From an uncultured Acetatifactor sp. (GTDB lineage Bacteria > Bacillota > Clostridia > Lachnospirales > Lachnospiraceae), in contig CAJUQT010000014.1 in the NCBI GenBank assembly GCA_910588225.1, positions 1 to 64,000 of the forward strand: a stretch of DNA of 64,000 bases, given 5' to 3'. The position numbers and the translations under genes are program-made. Shown piece after piece: positions 16,797 through 25,246 of the stretch. Numbering within the stretch: position 1 is the first letter of the stretch; every line of letters begins with the position of its first letter. The notes below the pieces were generated by a model. That model did not search any database. It saw only the letters and a list, made by a program, of their open reading frames with translations, and had not been told where the DNA came from.

Positions 16797-18470
16797 TCAG
16801 ACTTCCATGATAATCGGCAATATCATGGGGCGCCGCTTTGTCTTCTTCCAGACATAATCACTGAGTGTATCCTTTGTGGTATTTTTCAGCTTACCCCAGT
16901 CCGTAATTCCTCTGTCCAGGCATCGCTGAAGAGCCTCGTCCACGGTCTGTCTGGCTTCCTCTATCAACTCGTCGGACTCCCGCACATACACAAAGCCTCT
17001 GGATACAATATCGGGTCCGGCCACTAGTCGGCCTTCCATTCTGTCCAGACTCATAACCACCACCATGATGCCATCCTCCGCCAGATGCTGCCGATCACGA
17101 AGCACTACATTTCCTACGTCTCCCACGCCAAGTCCGTCAACCAGAATCGCGCCTACCGGGACTCTTCCGGTTACTCCGGCACTCTCTTTTTTCAGCTCCA
17201 GCACATCGCCGGAGGACAGAATGAATATATTATCCTTCTCTATTCCCAGGCTCTGGGCAATCTTCGCCTGTGCCTTCAGATGCTTGATTTCTCCATGCAC
17301 AGGAACGGCGTACTGTGGATGAATCAACGAGTAAATCAGCTTGATTTCCTCCTGGCAGGCATGTCCTGACACATGTGCATCCTGAAAGATGACATCCGCT
17401 CCTTTCCTGATAAGCTCATTGATAATCTTTGTAACAGATTTCTCATTTCCCGGAATGGGATTGGAAGAGAAGATAACCGTGTCTCCCGCACCGATAGTAA
17501 TCTTCCGGTGCATACCGCCGGCCATTCGGCTCAACGCAGCCATGCTTTCCCCCTGGCTGCCCGTAGTGATAATCACCTGCTGCTCTCTGGGATAGTCCTT
17601 CATCTGCTCAATCTCAATCAAAGTGTTCTCCGGAATGCTGATGCACTCCAGATTCCTGGCCGTCTCTATGATACTGACCATACTCCGGCCTTCCACGCAT
17701 ACCTTCCGTCCAAATTTATACGCGGAATTGATAATCTGCTGAACGCGGTCCACATTGGAAGCAAAAGTCGCCACAAAGATTCTTGTATTTTTATGCTCCT
17801 CGAACAAAGTGTCGAAAGTCGCCCCCACAGTTCTCTCCGAAGCTGTAAATCCGGGCCTCTCCGCATTGGTGGAATCACACATAAGCGCCAGCACACCCTT
17901 TTTCCCCAGCTCCGCAAAACGCTGCAGGTCAATAGCATCTCCAAATACAGGAGTATAATCCACCTTAAAATCACCTGTGTGTACCACAATGCCCGCCGGT
18001 GAATAAATTGCCAGCGCCGCCGCATCCACTATGCTGTGATTGGTCTTGATAAATTCCACACGAAACTGTCCAAGATTAATAGACTGTCCGAATTTCACAA
18101 CCTTCCTCTTGGTTCCCTTCGTCAGTTCATGCTCTTTCAACTTATTCTCAATAATTCCCATGGTAAGTCTCGTGGCATAGACCGGCGCATTTATTTCCCG
18201 GAGCACGTAGGGAAGCGCTCCGATATGGTCTTCGTGTCCGTGGGTAATCACAAAACCCTTTACCTTGTCAATATTGTCCTTCAGATAGGTCACATCTGGA
18301 ATTACAAGGTCTATTCCCAGCATATCATCCGCCGGAAACGAAAGTCCGCAGTCTACCACAACAATACTGTCCTCATACTCGAAGGCAGTAATGTTCATAC
18401 CAATCTGCTCCAGTCCTCCCAAAGGAATGACCTTTAGTCCAGAGCCATTCTTATTCTCTTTTTTCTTCAA
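16797..18470 (-). CDS. rnjA: Ribonuclease J
   Basis: This 557-residue metallo-beta-lactamase/beta-CASP nuclease degrades and matures mRNA from the 5' end and internally. The metal motif HGHEDHIGALPY is intact, followed by a beta-CASP region and the family's C-terminal domain. The start is TTG, preceded by TGGAGGAG. Its ribosome binding site lies inside the 3' remnant of the fur pseudogene, so it has become the gene directly expressed after DUF1292. RNase J1 and J2 are hard to separate by eye; I cannot exclude J2. Confidence 0.93.
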   Translation of the reverse strand: MKKKENKNGSGLKVIPLGGLEQIGMNITAFEYEDSIVVVDCGLSFPADDMLGIDLVIPDVTYLKDNIDKVKGFVITHGHEDHIGALPYVLREINAPVYATRLTMGIIENKLKEHELTKGTKRKVVKFGQSINLGQFRVEFIKTNHSIVDAAALAIYSPAGIVVHTGDFKVDYTPVFGDAIDLQRFAELGKKGVLALMCDSTNAERPGFTASERTVGATFDTLFEEHKNTRIFVATFASNVDRVQQIINSAYKFGRKVCVEGRSMVSIIETARNLECISIPENTLIEIEQMKDYPREQQVIITTGSQGESMAALSRMAGGMHRKITIGAGDTVIFSSNPIPGNEKSVTKIINELIRKGADVIFQDAHVSGHACQEEIKLIYSLIHPQYAVPVHGEIKHLKAQAKIAQSLGIEKDNIFILSSGDVLELKKESAGVTGRVPVGAILVDGLGVGDVGNVVLRDRQHLAEDGIMVVVMSLDRMEGRLVAGPDIVSRGFVYVRESDELIEEARQTVDEALQRCLDRGITDWGKLKNTTKDTLSDYVWKKTKRRPMILPIIMEV

Positions 18471-18479
18471 TCAATTCTC

Positions 18480-18840
18480 CTCCATATTCTACACAGCAGC
18501 CTGGAGGCCTGACATGATTCACAGCACAGAATCCGGCAAAAGCAGTAATTTCCTTTCCAGCTCCTCCCATAGATCATCCTGAAAAGAAATCACCCTGCCG
18601 CACCTGATACAAATTAAATGATAATAATGGTACTTTAGTCCGCCTTCCTGAGCATCCCCCGTCCCCTCGGCATACAAAACCATCATAAGCATTAATTTTG
18701 TCAATCAAATACAGTTCCCCCGACAGTGATATTTATAAACAACGTTCTGTCCAATACAGGGACAGCCCGCTTTTATGTCTTCTTCCGTTACGATTGCTTT
18801 CACTCAATCCAAAAATGCGCGGCAGTTCAGACCGCTCACT
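18480..18840 (-). pseudogene. Decayed Fur-family regulator gene
   Basis: The minus strand encodes a Fur C-terminal piece, YHLICIRCGRVISFQDDLWE (about 18550-18640), which holds the first CxxC of the structural zinc site. The second, ILCCESCQ, is present but in another frame just downstream, after a stop at about 18519. Upstream, scattered pieces such as IGQNVVYKY sit where Fur has its recognition helix, in a frame broken by TGA codons. No frame is open for more than 61 codons, against ~140 for intact Fur. Related genomes often carry an intact fur at this place, between DUF1292 and rnjA (from memory). Confidence 0.65.
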
Positions 18841-18846
18841 GAATGA

Positions 18847-19110
18847 TTACGAAAATTCAACATCATCCAGCATACTCTCAAATACACCTGCCACCGCGGC
18901 AAGCTCCTCATCGTCCTCTACGGGCATATATACCCCTTCTGCCTCTCCGTCCGCAGACAGATCCTTCAGAATCATGGCTTCCCCGTCTCCGTCCTCACAG
19001 TCAGCTACCAGAATATAGTCTGCCCCGCCGATTCTGGTCTGCTCCAGCACGTAAAAGCTCTGTTCTTCTTCCCCTTCAAGACGGAAGGTAATCTTTTCCG
19101 TTTTTTTCAT
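18847..19110 (-). CDS. DUF1292 domain protein (YrzB-like)
   Basis: This 87-residue acidic protein of unknown function matches DUF1292: an initial ITFRLEGEEEQSFYVLEQTRI strand-rich part and a Glu/Asp-rich end (MPVEDDEELAAVAGVFESML). I chose the ATG at 19110, preceded by AGCAGGA; a longer frame reaches 19209 but adds an Arg/Cys-rich stretch not typical of the family. It sits between ruvX and the fur remnant, as yrzB follows yrrK in B. subtilis. Confidence 0.8.
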   Translation of the reverse strand: MKKTEKITFRLEGEEEQSFYVLEQTRIGGADYILVADCEDGDGEAMILKDLSADGEAEGVYMPVEDDEELAAVAGVFESMLDDVEFS

Positions 19111-19226
19111 ATCCTGCTTTCTCCGTTTCGCGGCTTTGCCCTGACTGTACTCTTCTACAGCACACCGCCGGTAAATCCCATCTGAGCAGATTGCGGATTC
19201 TGCCCGCAAGCGGCCATCTTCCCCGG

Positions 19227-19694
19227 TTATCCGCGTTCCGGTATCTCAGTCTTCCTGTCGTTCTGCGCTTTCTGCATGCTGCGTCTGTCCAGATATCCCT
19301 GCAGGATCATGGCTGCCGCTATTTTGTCCACATATTCCTTTCGATTCTCCCTGCGGATTCCCGCCTCTATCATAAGTTTGTCAGCGGCAACGGTAGTCAG
19401 ACGCTCGTCCCACAGAACAACGGACAGACCAGTCCTCCGCTCCAGTTTTTCCTTAAATTCCTGTGTCAGCTCCACACGAATCCCCTCCGACGCATTCATA
19501 TGCTTCGGAAGACCCAAAACAATTTCCTCTACTTCGTATTCTTCGATCAGCTCTTCAATCCGCGCCAGAGTCCTGCGCAGCTTATTCTCTTCCTTACGGC
19601 GGATAATCTCCAACCCCTGTGCCGTTATAAGCAGGCTGTCGCTGACAGCCACACCCACCGTTTTGGAACCGAAATCAAGACCCATAATCCGCAT
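19227..19694 (-). CDS. ruvX: Putative Holliday junction resolvase RuvX/YqgF
   Basis: This 155-residue RNase H-fold protein has the family start MRIMGLDFGSKTVGVAVSD with the first catalytic Asp, VLGLPKHMN in the middle, and WDERLTT near the C-terminus. Proposed roles are Holliday junction cleavage and 16S rRNA 5' processing. I chose the ATG at 19694, preceded by GGGGAGG. It lies 37 bases after ireB, the standard order in Bacillota. Confidence 0.92.
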   Translation of the reverse strand: MRIMGLDFGSKTVGVAVSDSLLITAQGLEIIRRKEENKLRRTLARIEELIEEYEVEEIVLGLPKHMNASEGIRVELTQEFKEKLERRTGLSVVLWDERLTTVAADKLMIEAGIRRENRKEYVDKIAAAMILQGYLDRRSMQKAQNDRKTEIPERG

Positions 19695-19731
19695 AGAGTC
19701 CTCCCCTTGTCCCATTCCTGTTTACCAACCG

Positions 19732-19995
19732 CTATTCCCATTTGTTGGCATGAATGTACTCTCTCAACAGCTCCTCCACCAGTTCGTCCCGCTCTACTCT
19801 CATAATCAGGCTTCTTGCGTTACCGTGGCTGGTAATATAGGTGGGATCGCCGCTCATAATGTATCCTACAATCTGATTTACCGGATTGTAACCTTTTTCC
19901 GTCAATGCTTCATACACAGCAGCCAGCACTGTTTTTGCCTCGATTACCGGCTCCGAATCTACCTTGAAGTATTGTGTATTTCCCAAATCCTGCAT
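19732..19995 (-). CDS. ireB: IreB family regulatory phosphoprotein (YrzL-like)
   Basis: This 87-residue protein is a full-length match to the IreB/DUF965 family (EKGYNPVNQIVGYIMSGDPTYITSH, then RVERDELVEELLREY). In Enterococcus, IreB is a substrate of the kinase IreK and affects cell-envelope stress tolerance. GGAGGA precedes the ATG. It is the first gene of the operon, behind the promoter at 20075-20103. Confidence 0.92.
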   Translation of the reverse strand: MQDLGNTQYFKVDSEPVIEAKTVLAAVYEALTEKGYNPVNQIVGYIMSGDPTYITSHGNARSLIMRVERDELVEELLREYIHANKWE

Positions 19996-20020
19996 ACCCG
20001 TCCTCCATGTTGCCCAAAGC

Positions 20021-20055
20021 GTCTGCTGCCGACATTTTCGCAGCCGGCGGCAGAC
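20021..20055 (-). terminator. Leader hairpin between mtaB and ireB
   Basis: GTCTGCTGCCG (20021-20031) and CGGCGGCAGAC (20045-20055) pair over 11 bp with one G-U. On the minus strand only GCTTTGGG follows, so it is a poor terminator. It lies downstream of the ireB promoter, hence in the ireB leader, where it may also end part of the mtaB transcript. Confidence 0.4.
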
Positions 20056-20074
20056 AGTTATTATGCTACTTTAC

Positions 20075-20103
20075 AATATACCTCATTCATTTGGAAAATT
20101 CAA
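20075..20103 (-). promoter_or_regulatory. Promoter of the ireB-ruvX-...-U32 operon
   Basis: On the minus strand TTGAAT (20098-20103) and TATATT (20075-20080) are separated by 17 bases, about 80 bases before the ireB ATG. The next downstream genes are closely spaced to 14301, so this may drive the whole block. Confidence 0.6.
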
Positions 20104-20125
20104 GTATCCCGGCAAAGGTTAAATT

Positions 20126-21472
20126 TTATCCCATAATCTCATCTGTCAGAAACTTTTTCACCGGTATTTTCACCACCGTATTGAGCGCCGGCAAGGCGGA
20201 ATCCGCACTCTCCGTTATATCCACTGCAGCCTTTACATAATCCTTTGTATGTCCCACAAGATAGACACGCCCTGCTATCTCCCTTTTTTCCTCCAGAAGT
20301 ACCTCTGCTTCCCGCCCTATGTATCCACTACGAAACTGTACTGACTGCCTTGCCGTCAATTCCAGCAATTCCTTACTCCGAGATGCTTTCACCTGCTCCG
20401 GAACCTGGGCCTGCATGGCGGCTGCCGCAGTTCCCGCCCGCCGGGAATATTTGAATACATGTATCTCATAAAAGCATACTTTCTCCAGAAATTTTCTGGT
20501 CTGCCGGAATTCTTCCTCTGTTTCCCCCGGAAAGCCTGTAATCACATCAGTGGTAACAGCAGGATTCGCAAAATGCTTCCGAAGGATTTCCACACTGTTA
20601 TAGTATTCCCCTGCTGTATAATGCCTATTCATCCTTTTTAAGGTATCGTCACATCCGCTTTGAAGTGACAGGTGAAAATGCGGGCAGAGCTTCGGCATGG
20701 CCGCCATTCTCTCCGCCGCTTCCGATGTGATAATTCTGGGTTCCAGAGACCCCAGCCGAATCCGTTCCAATCCCGGAATCTCATGAAGCTTCTCCGTCAG
20801 GTCCAGCAGACAGCTGCTGCCGTTATAGTCGGCTTCGCTCTCAAAGTCGATTCCATAAGAGCTCAGGTGAATGCCCGTGAGCACCACCTCCCGGTAACCG
20901 GCCTCCGTCATTCCCCGCACTTCCCGGAGGACATCCTCTGCCCGGCGGCTGCGCACCCTTCCCCTGGCATAGGGAATTGCGCAGTAGGAACAGAACTGAT
21001 TGCAGCCATCCTGAACCTTAATATAGGCTCTGGTATGTTCCGAAGTCTGACGCAGCTGCATTTCCTCGTATTTTCGAATATTGCCTATCTCCGGAATTGT
21101 CTTCCCCTGCAATGTTTTATCCTGTCTGTCCGCCAGAAAAGTCTCCAATATCTTGACAATGTCTTTTTTACGGTTATTTCCGACGGCCAGGTCAATACTT
21201 TCATCCTTTTCCACAGCTTCCCGGCCTGTCTGCACATAACATCCAACCGCCACCACGACAGCATCCGGGTTCATCTGCTTTGCTCTGTGAAGCATCTGCC
21301 TGCTTTTTCTGTCCGCAATATTAGTGACAGTACATGTGTTCACAATATAGATATCAGCCTGTCCGTCAAATGCCACAATACGATATCCACTTTCCTCCAA
21401 CATTTGCCGCATTCCGTCTGTTTCATAGGAATTCACCTTACAGCCCAGGTTATACAATGCCACATTTTTCAT
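20126..21472 (-). CDS. mtaB: tRNA (t6A37) methylthiotransferase MtaB
   Basis: This 448-residue radical-SAM enzyme adds a methylthio group to t6A at tRNA position 37. The layout is an N-terminal UPF0004 domain (YNLGCKVNSYETDGM, with Cys ligands in TCTVTN and VGCYVQ), a radical-SAM core with CNQFCSYC, and a C-terminal TRAM-like part (about 370-440). The NLGCKVN start is diagnostic for MtaB rather than MiaB or RimO. It is monocistronic, and the HPr-like gene is divergent. Confidence 0.93.
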   Translation of the reverse strand: MKNVALYNLGCKVNSYETDGMRQMLEESGYRIVAFDGQADIYIVNTCTVTNIADRKSRQMLHRAKQMNPDAVVVAVGCYVQTGREAVEKDESIDLAVGNNRKKDIVKILETFLADRQDKTLQGKTIPEIGNIRKYEEMQLRQTSEHTRAYIKVQDGCNQFCSYCAIPYARGRVRSRRAEDVLREVRGMTEAGYREVVLTGIHLSSYGIDFESEADYNGSSCLLDLTEKLHEIPGLERIRLGSLEPRIITSEAAERMAAMPKLCPHFHLSLQSGCDDTLKRMNRHYTAGEYYNSVEILRKHFANPAVTTDVITGFPGETEEEFRQTRKFLEKVCFYEIHVFKYSRRAGTAAAAMQAQVPEQVKASRSKELLELTARQSVQFRSGYIGREAEVLLEEKREIAGRVYLVGHTKDYVKAAVDITESADSALPALNTVVKIPVKKFLTDEIMG

Positions 21473-21506
21473 TTCTGTCCCCCGCTATTTTTGTACTGTT
21501 TTTGCC

Positions 21507-21535
21507 TTGACTTTTGCCTGTCCAGCCATTAATAT
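21507..21535 (+). promoter_or_regulatory. Promoter of the HPr-like gene
   Basis: TTGACT (21507-21512) and TAATAT (21530-21535) are separated by 17 bases, about 42 bases before the ATG. It is a strong match. Confidence 0.7.
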
Positions 21536-21576
21536 GTAGACGGAAGGCATGAGTAATCTATAAGGAGGTAAACCCA

Positions 21577-21810
21577 ATGAAGACAGTACAGATTTTTTTA
21601 AACTCTATCGACAAAGTAAAATCATTCGTTAACGACATTTCCAAATTCGACTATGATTTCGACCTGGTATCCGGCAGATATGTCGTGGATGCAAAATCCA
21701 TTATGGGCATCTTCAGTCTGGATCTGTCCAAACCGATTGATCTGAACATTCATACGGAAGAGGGCGCCGAAGAAGTACTGGAGTTTTTAAAACCCTACAT
21801 AGTTGAGTAA
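21577..21810 (+). CDS. HPr family protein lacking the active-site histidine
   Basis: This 77-residue protein has the HPr fold pattern and keeps the Ser-46 region as DAKSIMGIFSLDL (S41), the site HPr kinase uses in true HPr. The usual GLHARPA block with His15 is replaced by LNSIDKVKSFVND, with no His in the first 57 residues. It therefore cannot pass phosphate in the PTS by the usual route, like B. subtilis Crh. It stands alone with its own promoter, AAGGAGG and terminator. A role as a catabolite-control partner is inference. Confidence 0.8.
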   Translation: MKTVQIFLNSIDKVKSFVNDISKFDYDFDLVSGRYVVDAKSIMGIFSLDLSKPIDLNIHTEEGAEEVLEFLKPYIVE

Positions 21811-21831
21811 ATCCCCGGAAATTGGAACGGG

Positions 21832-21862
21832 AAAGACATCGCTTGTCCGCGATGTCTTTTTT
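21832..21862 (+). terminator. Terminator of the HPr-like gene
   Basis: AAAGACATCGC (21832-21842) pairs with GCGATGTCTTT (21849-21859), an 11-bp stem with a 6-base loop, followed by TTT. The bases after it (21860-21902) resemble those after the terminator at 40958; see the repeat entries. Confidence 0.85.
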
Positions 21863-21902
21863 ATGCGCGGCCCGCAGAAGAGACGGGTATTCCCCTACTC
21901 GA
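21860..21902 (+). repeat. Terminator-tail repeat, copy A
   Basis: After the terminator stem the plus strand reads TTTATGCGC-GGCCCGCA (21860-21875) and then ATTCCCCTACTCGA (21889-21902). Both blocks recur in the same order on the minus strand at 40866-40955. The end of this copy forms the stop codon of thiI on the opposite strand. Confidence 0.5.
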
Positions 21903-23079
21903 TTTCCACAACAATCAGTTCCTTCCTCTCCAGTGCGGTTTTCACCAGATCTTCAATCCCTTCATCCAGATTATGCTCATGGCGCCGTATAATATTGAGA
22001 TTGGGTTTTATCACCGGATGCTTTGCCACAAATATGGTACAGCAGTCTTCATAAGGCAGAATGGATGTCTCAAAAGTGCCGATTTTCTGAGCCGCCTCTA
22101 CAATTTCCTGCTTATCAAATCCAATCAGCGGACGATATACCGGCAGCTCACATACCTCATTGGTGGCAACAAGAGAATTCAGTGTCTGAGAGGCAACCTG
22201 TCCGATACTTTCTCCCGTAATCAGTCCCAGACAGCCCGTCTCCCCTGCGATATGTTCCGCAATCCGCATCATATAACGACGCATGATGATAGTCAGCTCC
22301 TCGTGCGGACACTTTTCATGAATATACAGCTGAATATCCGTAAAGTTGATTACATGAAGCCAGATGGGGCCCGCATATGCCGACACGATTCTGGCCAGAT
22401 CCACTACTTTCTGTTTTGCACGCTCACTGGTGTAAGGAGGTGCATGAAAATACACCGCGTCTATTTTCACACCTCTCTTCGCTATCATATAACCGGCCAC
22501 CGGCGAATCGATGCCGCCGGACAGAAGCAGCATGGCCTTCCCCCCTGTGCCAACCGGCATCCCTCCCGGGCCTGGAATCGTCTCTGAATACAGATAAATT
22601 TTCTCTCGAATCTCCACACACAATAAAATGTCCGGCTCATGGACATCCACTGACATCTCCGGATAAGCATTTAAAATCGCTTCTCCCAAATCCGCATTGA
22701 TTTCCATGGACTCCTTCGGATAGTCCTTGCGTGCACGCCTTGCATGCACCTTGAAAGTTCTGTTTTTATCCGAATAGACATCGTCAACATATCTGACAAC
22801 CGTGTCACATAATTTTTCGAAGCCCTCATCTTCCACATATACCACAGGGCAAATCCCGGAGATGCCGAACACCTTTTTGAGGCAGTCCACAGTCTCGTCA
22901 TAGTCAAATTCTCCCTGACAGTCCACATAAATGCGGCCCTGAGATTTATGAATCAGAAATTTCCCCTCGCATTTTTTCAGGGCATATTTTATCTGATGCA
23001 TCAGGGCATCTTCAAACAGGTGACGATTTTTTCCCTTTACACCGATTTCAGCGTATTTTATCAAAAAAGCGGCAAACAT
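21895..23079 (-). CDS. thiI: tRNA uracil 4-sulfurtransferase ThiI
   Basis: This 394-residue enzyme makes 4-thiouridine at tRNA position 8 and can pass sulfur to thiamine synthesis. It has an N-terminal ferredoxin-like/THUMP region (about 1-170), then the PP-loop LLLSGGIDSPVAGYM. There is no C-terminal rhodanese domain, the usual case in Bacillota. The cysteine desulfurase gene just upstream is its expected sulfur donor. A perfect 12-bp hairpin separates the two genes. Confidence 0.94.
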   Translation of the reverse strand: MFAAFLIKYAEIGVKGKNRHLFEDALMHQIKYALKKCEGKFLIHKSQGRIYVDCQGEFDYDETVDCLKKVFGISGICPVVYVEDEGFEKLCDTVVRYVDDVYSDKNRTFKVHARRARKDYPKESMEINADLGEAILNAYPEMSVDVHEPDILLCVEIREKIYLYSETIPGPGGMPVGTGGKAMLLLSGGIDSPVAGYMIAKRGVKIDAVYFHAPPYTSERAKQKVVDLARIVSAYAGPIWLHVINFTDIQLYIHEKCPHEELTIIMRRYMMRIAEHIAGETGCLGLITGESIGQVASQTLNSLVATNEVCELPVYRPLIGFDKQEIVEAAQKIGTFETSILPYEDCCTIFVAKHPVIKPNLNIIRRHEHNLDEGIEDLVKTALERKELIVVEIE

Positions 23080-23094
23080 AAATCATCCTTTCCC

Positions 23095-23125
23095 GTTAAA
23101 ATCCGGCTGGATACCGGATTTTAAC
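23095..23125 (-). terminator. Hairpin between cysteine desulfurase and thiI genes
   Basis: GTTAAAATCCGG (23095-23106) and CCGGATTTTAAC (23114-23125) form a perfect 12-bp stem with a 7-base loop. The stem itself holds the U-run on either strand. It may end or attenuate transcription between the desulfurase gene and thiI. Confidence 0.55.
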
Positions 23126-23134
23126 TTCCCGTCG

Positions 23135-24304
23135 CTATCTGCGGGTATATTTTCTCAGCATAGGAATTTTACCATACATTGTCCGTAATGTATAGTCCAA
23201 TTCTTCCGCCGTTGTATAAACGGAAAAGCTGAACCTGATTGTGGACTCCAGCAGAGGCTTCTCAATGCCGATGGCCTTCAGTGTCACGGAGGGCTGCGGT
23301 TTTCTGGCGGCACAGGCGCTGCCTGCGGACACATAGATTCCGTCCTCTTCCAGCGCGTGCAGCAATACCTCGCTGCGCACGCCGCTGATGGATGCGCTGA
23401 CAATATGAGGAGCTGTTCCCCCTCCGTCCGGCCGATCCGGAAGCAGTCCGTTCAGCTTCACGCCGTCCAGTTTCCGAAGTCCGTCCATGAAATAGTGTTT
23501 GCACTGATACAACCGTTTCACATCATCTTCATAATGCTCGTATAAAAGCTCCGCCGCTTTCGTAAATCCGGCAATCCCCGGTACATTATCTGTGCCGGAA
23601 CGAAGGTTCATCTGCTGTCCTCCACCGTAAATAATCGGCTGAATCTTCACTTTTTCTCCGATATATAAAAGCCCCACACCCTTCGGCCCGTGAATCTTAT
23701 GTGCGCTTGCGGACAGTAAGTCAATCCCCATCTTCTTCGGATGTATTTTCGCCTTTCCAAATCCCTGTACCGCATCCACATGAAAAAGCGTATTGGGATT
23801 TATCCTCTTGATCAGCGCCCCTGCTTCCGCGATGGGCTGCAGCGCCCCGATTTCGTTGTTGGTGTGCATGACAGACACCAAAATGGTATCCGGCGTCATG
23901 GCACGCTGTAAATCCTCCAGCGCAATTCTGCCACATACATCCACAGGCAGATAAGTTACTCTGTAACCCACAGATTCCAGATAACGCATAGTGTTCAGAA
24001 CAGCGGGATGTTCAATCATGGTGGTTATCAGATGGTTCCCCCGTCTCCGATTGGCAAACGCACATCCTGTCAGTGCCATATTATCCGATTCCGTGCCGCC
24101 CGAAGTGAAGAAGATTTCCTTTTCGTTCACCTTCAGCAGCCTGGCAAAGCTCCCCTTTGCCTGCCGAAGATACTGTTCCGCCTGAACACCCTTCAGATGC
24201 AGACTGGAAGGATTACCATAGTCTTCACACATAATCTTCACCATCAATTCGGCCACTTCCGGAAATACCCTGGTAGTGGCGGAATTGTCCAAATATACTT
24301 CCAT
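23135..24304 (-). CDS. Cysteine desulfurase (NifS/IscS family)
   Basis: This 389-residue PLP enzyme releases sulfur from cysteine and carries it as a persulfide. MEVYLDNSATTRVFPEV is the standard N-terminus, SASAHKIHGPKGVGLLY holds the PLP lysine, and YVSAGSACAARK holds the catalytic Cys. I chose the ATG at 24304, preceded by GAGGAGTG; a longer frame reaches 24385 with no family match. Its neighbour thiI marks it as the NifZ-type donor for tRNA thiolation rather than an Isc/Suf cluster member. No scaffold gene is nearby. Confidence 0.93.
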   Translation of the reverse strand: MEVYLDNSATTRVFPEVAELMVKIMCEDYGNPSSLHLKGVQAEQYLRQAKGSFARLLKVNEKEIFFTSGGTESDNMALTGCAFANRRRGNHLITTMIEHPAVLNTMRYLESVGYRVTYLPVDVCGRIALEDLQRAMTPDTILVSVMHTNNEIGALQPIAEAGALIKRINPNTLFHVDAVQGFGKAKIHPKKMGIDLLSASAHKIHGPKGVGLLYIGEKVKIQPIIYGGGQQMNLRSGTDNVPGIAGFTKAAELLYEHYEDDVKRLYQCKHYFMDGLRKLDGVKLNGLLPDRPDGGGTAPHIVSASISGVRSEVLLHALEEDGIYVSAGSACAARKPQPSVTLKAIGIEKPLLESTIRFSFSVYTTAEELDYTLRTMYGKIPMLRKYTRR

Positions 24305-24482
24305 GGTTTTCACTCCTCTATCATAATCAGCTGTAATCTTCCGGCCGCCGTATTTCCCTGATAACTGACCGGGTGATACAATCATGTAATATCATATGCA
24401 CAGAATGCTGTCCCCGTCCCTGCCTGGTGTACCGTTCACTGCATTCACAGCAGCAAATGCGCTTCTTCCGAAATCCGCCCCC

Positions 24483-25232
24483 CTACTGCGTCTCAAGTAC
24501 ATACATCAGCCAGGAAAGCATCGTCATTCCGGCAGTCTCCGTTCTCAGAATGCGTTTCCCCAGTGTAATCGGTTCCAGCCCCTTCTCAAGTGCAAAAGCG
24601 ATCTCCTCCTCCGCAAAGCCGCCCTCCGGCCCGATGAAAACCGCCACATCCTGCTCCGGCTTTATCTCTTCAAGCAGTCTCCTGGTTTTGGATATATCCT
24701 GCGCCAACTCATAGGGAATTAATCTCACATTCATCTCCGATGCCATTTCAACAGCCTGTCTAAAGTCTGACACTTCTGTCACTTTTGGAACCAACCCTCG
24801 TCTGCTCTGTTTTGCCGCCGCTTCCGCTATACTCTGCCAGCGTGCGGTCCTGGCCGCCGCCTTCTTATGGTCAAGCTTCACAACACAACGGCTCGCCGCC
24901 ACCGGCACAATGCGGAAGACCCCCAGCTCCACCGCTTTCTGCACAATCAGCTCCATCTTATCTCCTTTGGGAAGCCCCTGGAACAGGTGAATTCGGGCCG
25001 GAAGCTCCACCTTATCTTCTTTGATAAAACGAAGCTCGCCAAGGATCCTGTCCTCCTCCATGGCAAGTACCGCGCAGCGATACTCTCTGCCATCCTGCCC
25101 GTTGCTGACAGAGAATTCTTCTCCCATGCGCATACGAAGAACATTTTTTATATGATTTACGTCCGTTCCAGATATTATGACACTCCTGTCATCCACATTG
25201 ATCTGCTCCGGCGCTACAAAAAAATGATGCAT
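24483..25232 (-). CDS. rsmE: 16S rRNA (uracil1498-N3)-methyltransferase RsmE
   Basis: This 249-residue SPOUT methyltransferase methylates U1498 of 16S rRNA. MHHFFV starts the N-terminal PUA-like part. The C-terminal knot shows FIGPEGGFAEEEI and LGKRILRTETAGM, the SAM-binding residues. I chose the ATG at 25232, preceded by GAGGAGG. It begins 14 bases after prmA, and prmA-rsmE is a common pair. Confidence 0.95.
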   Translation of the reverse strand: MHHFFVAPEQINVDDRSVIISGTDVNHIKNVLRMRMGEEFSVSNGQDGREYRCAVLAMEEDRILGELRFIKEDKVELPARIHLFQGLPKGDKMELIVQKAVELGVFRIVPVAASRCVVKLDHKKAAARTARWQSIAEAAAKQSRRGLVPKVTEVSDFRQAVEMASEMNVRLIPYELAQDISKTRRLLEEIKPEQDVAVFIGPEGGFAEEEIAFALEKGLEPITLGKRILRTETAGMTMLSWLMYVLETQ

Positions 25233-25246
25233 TCCGACCTCCTCTT

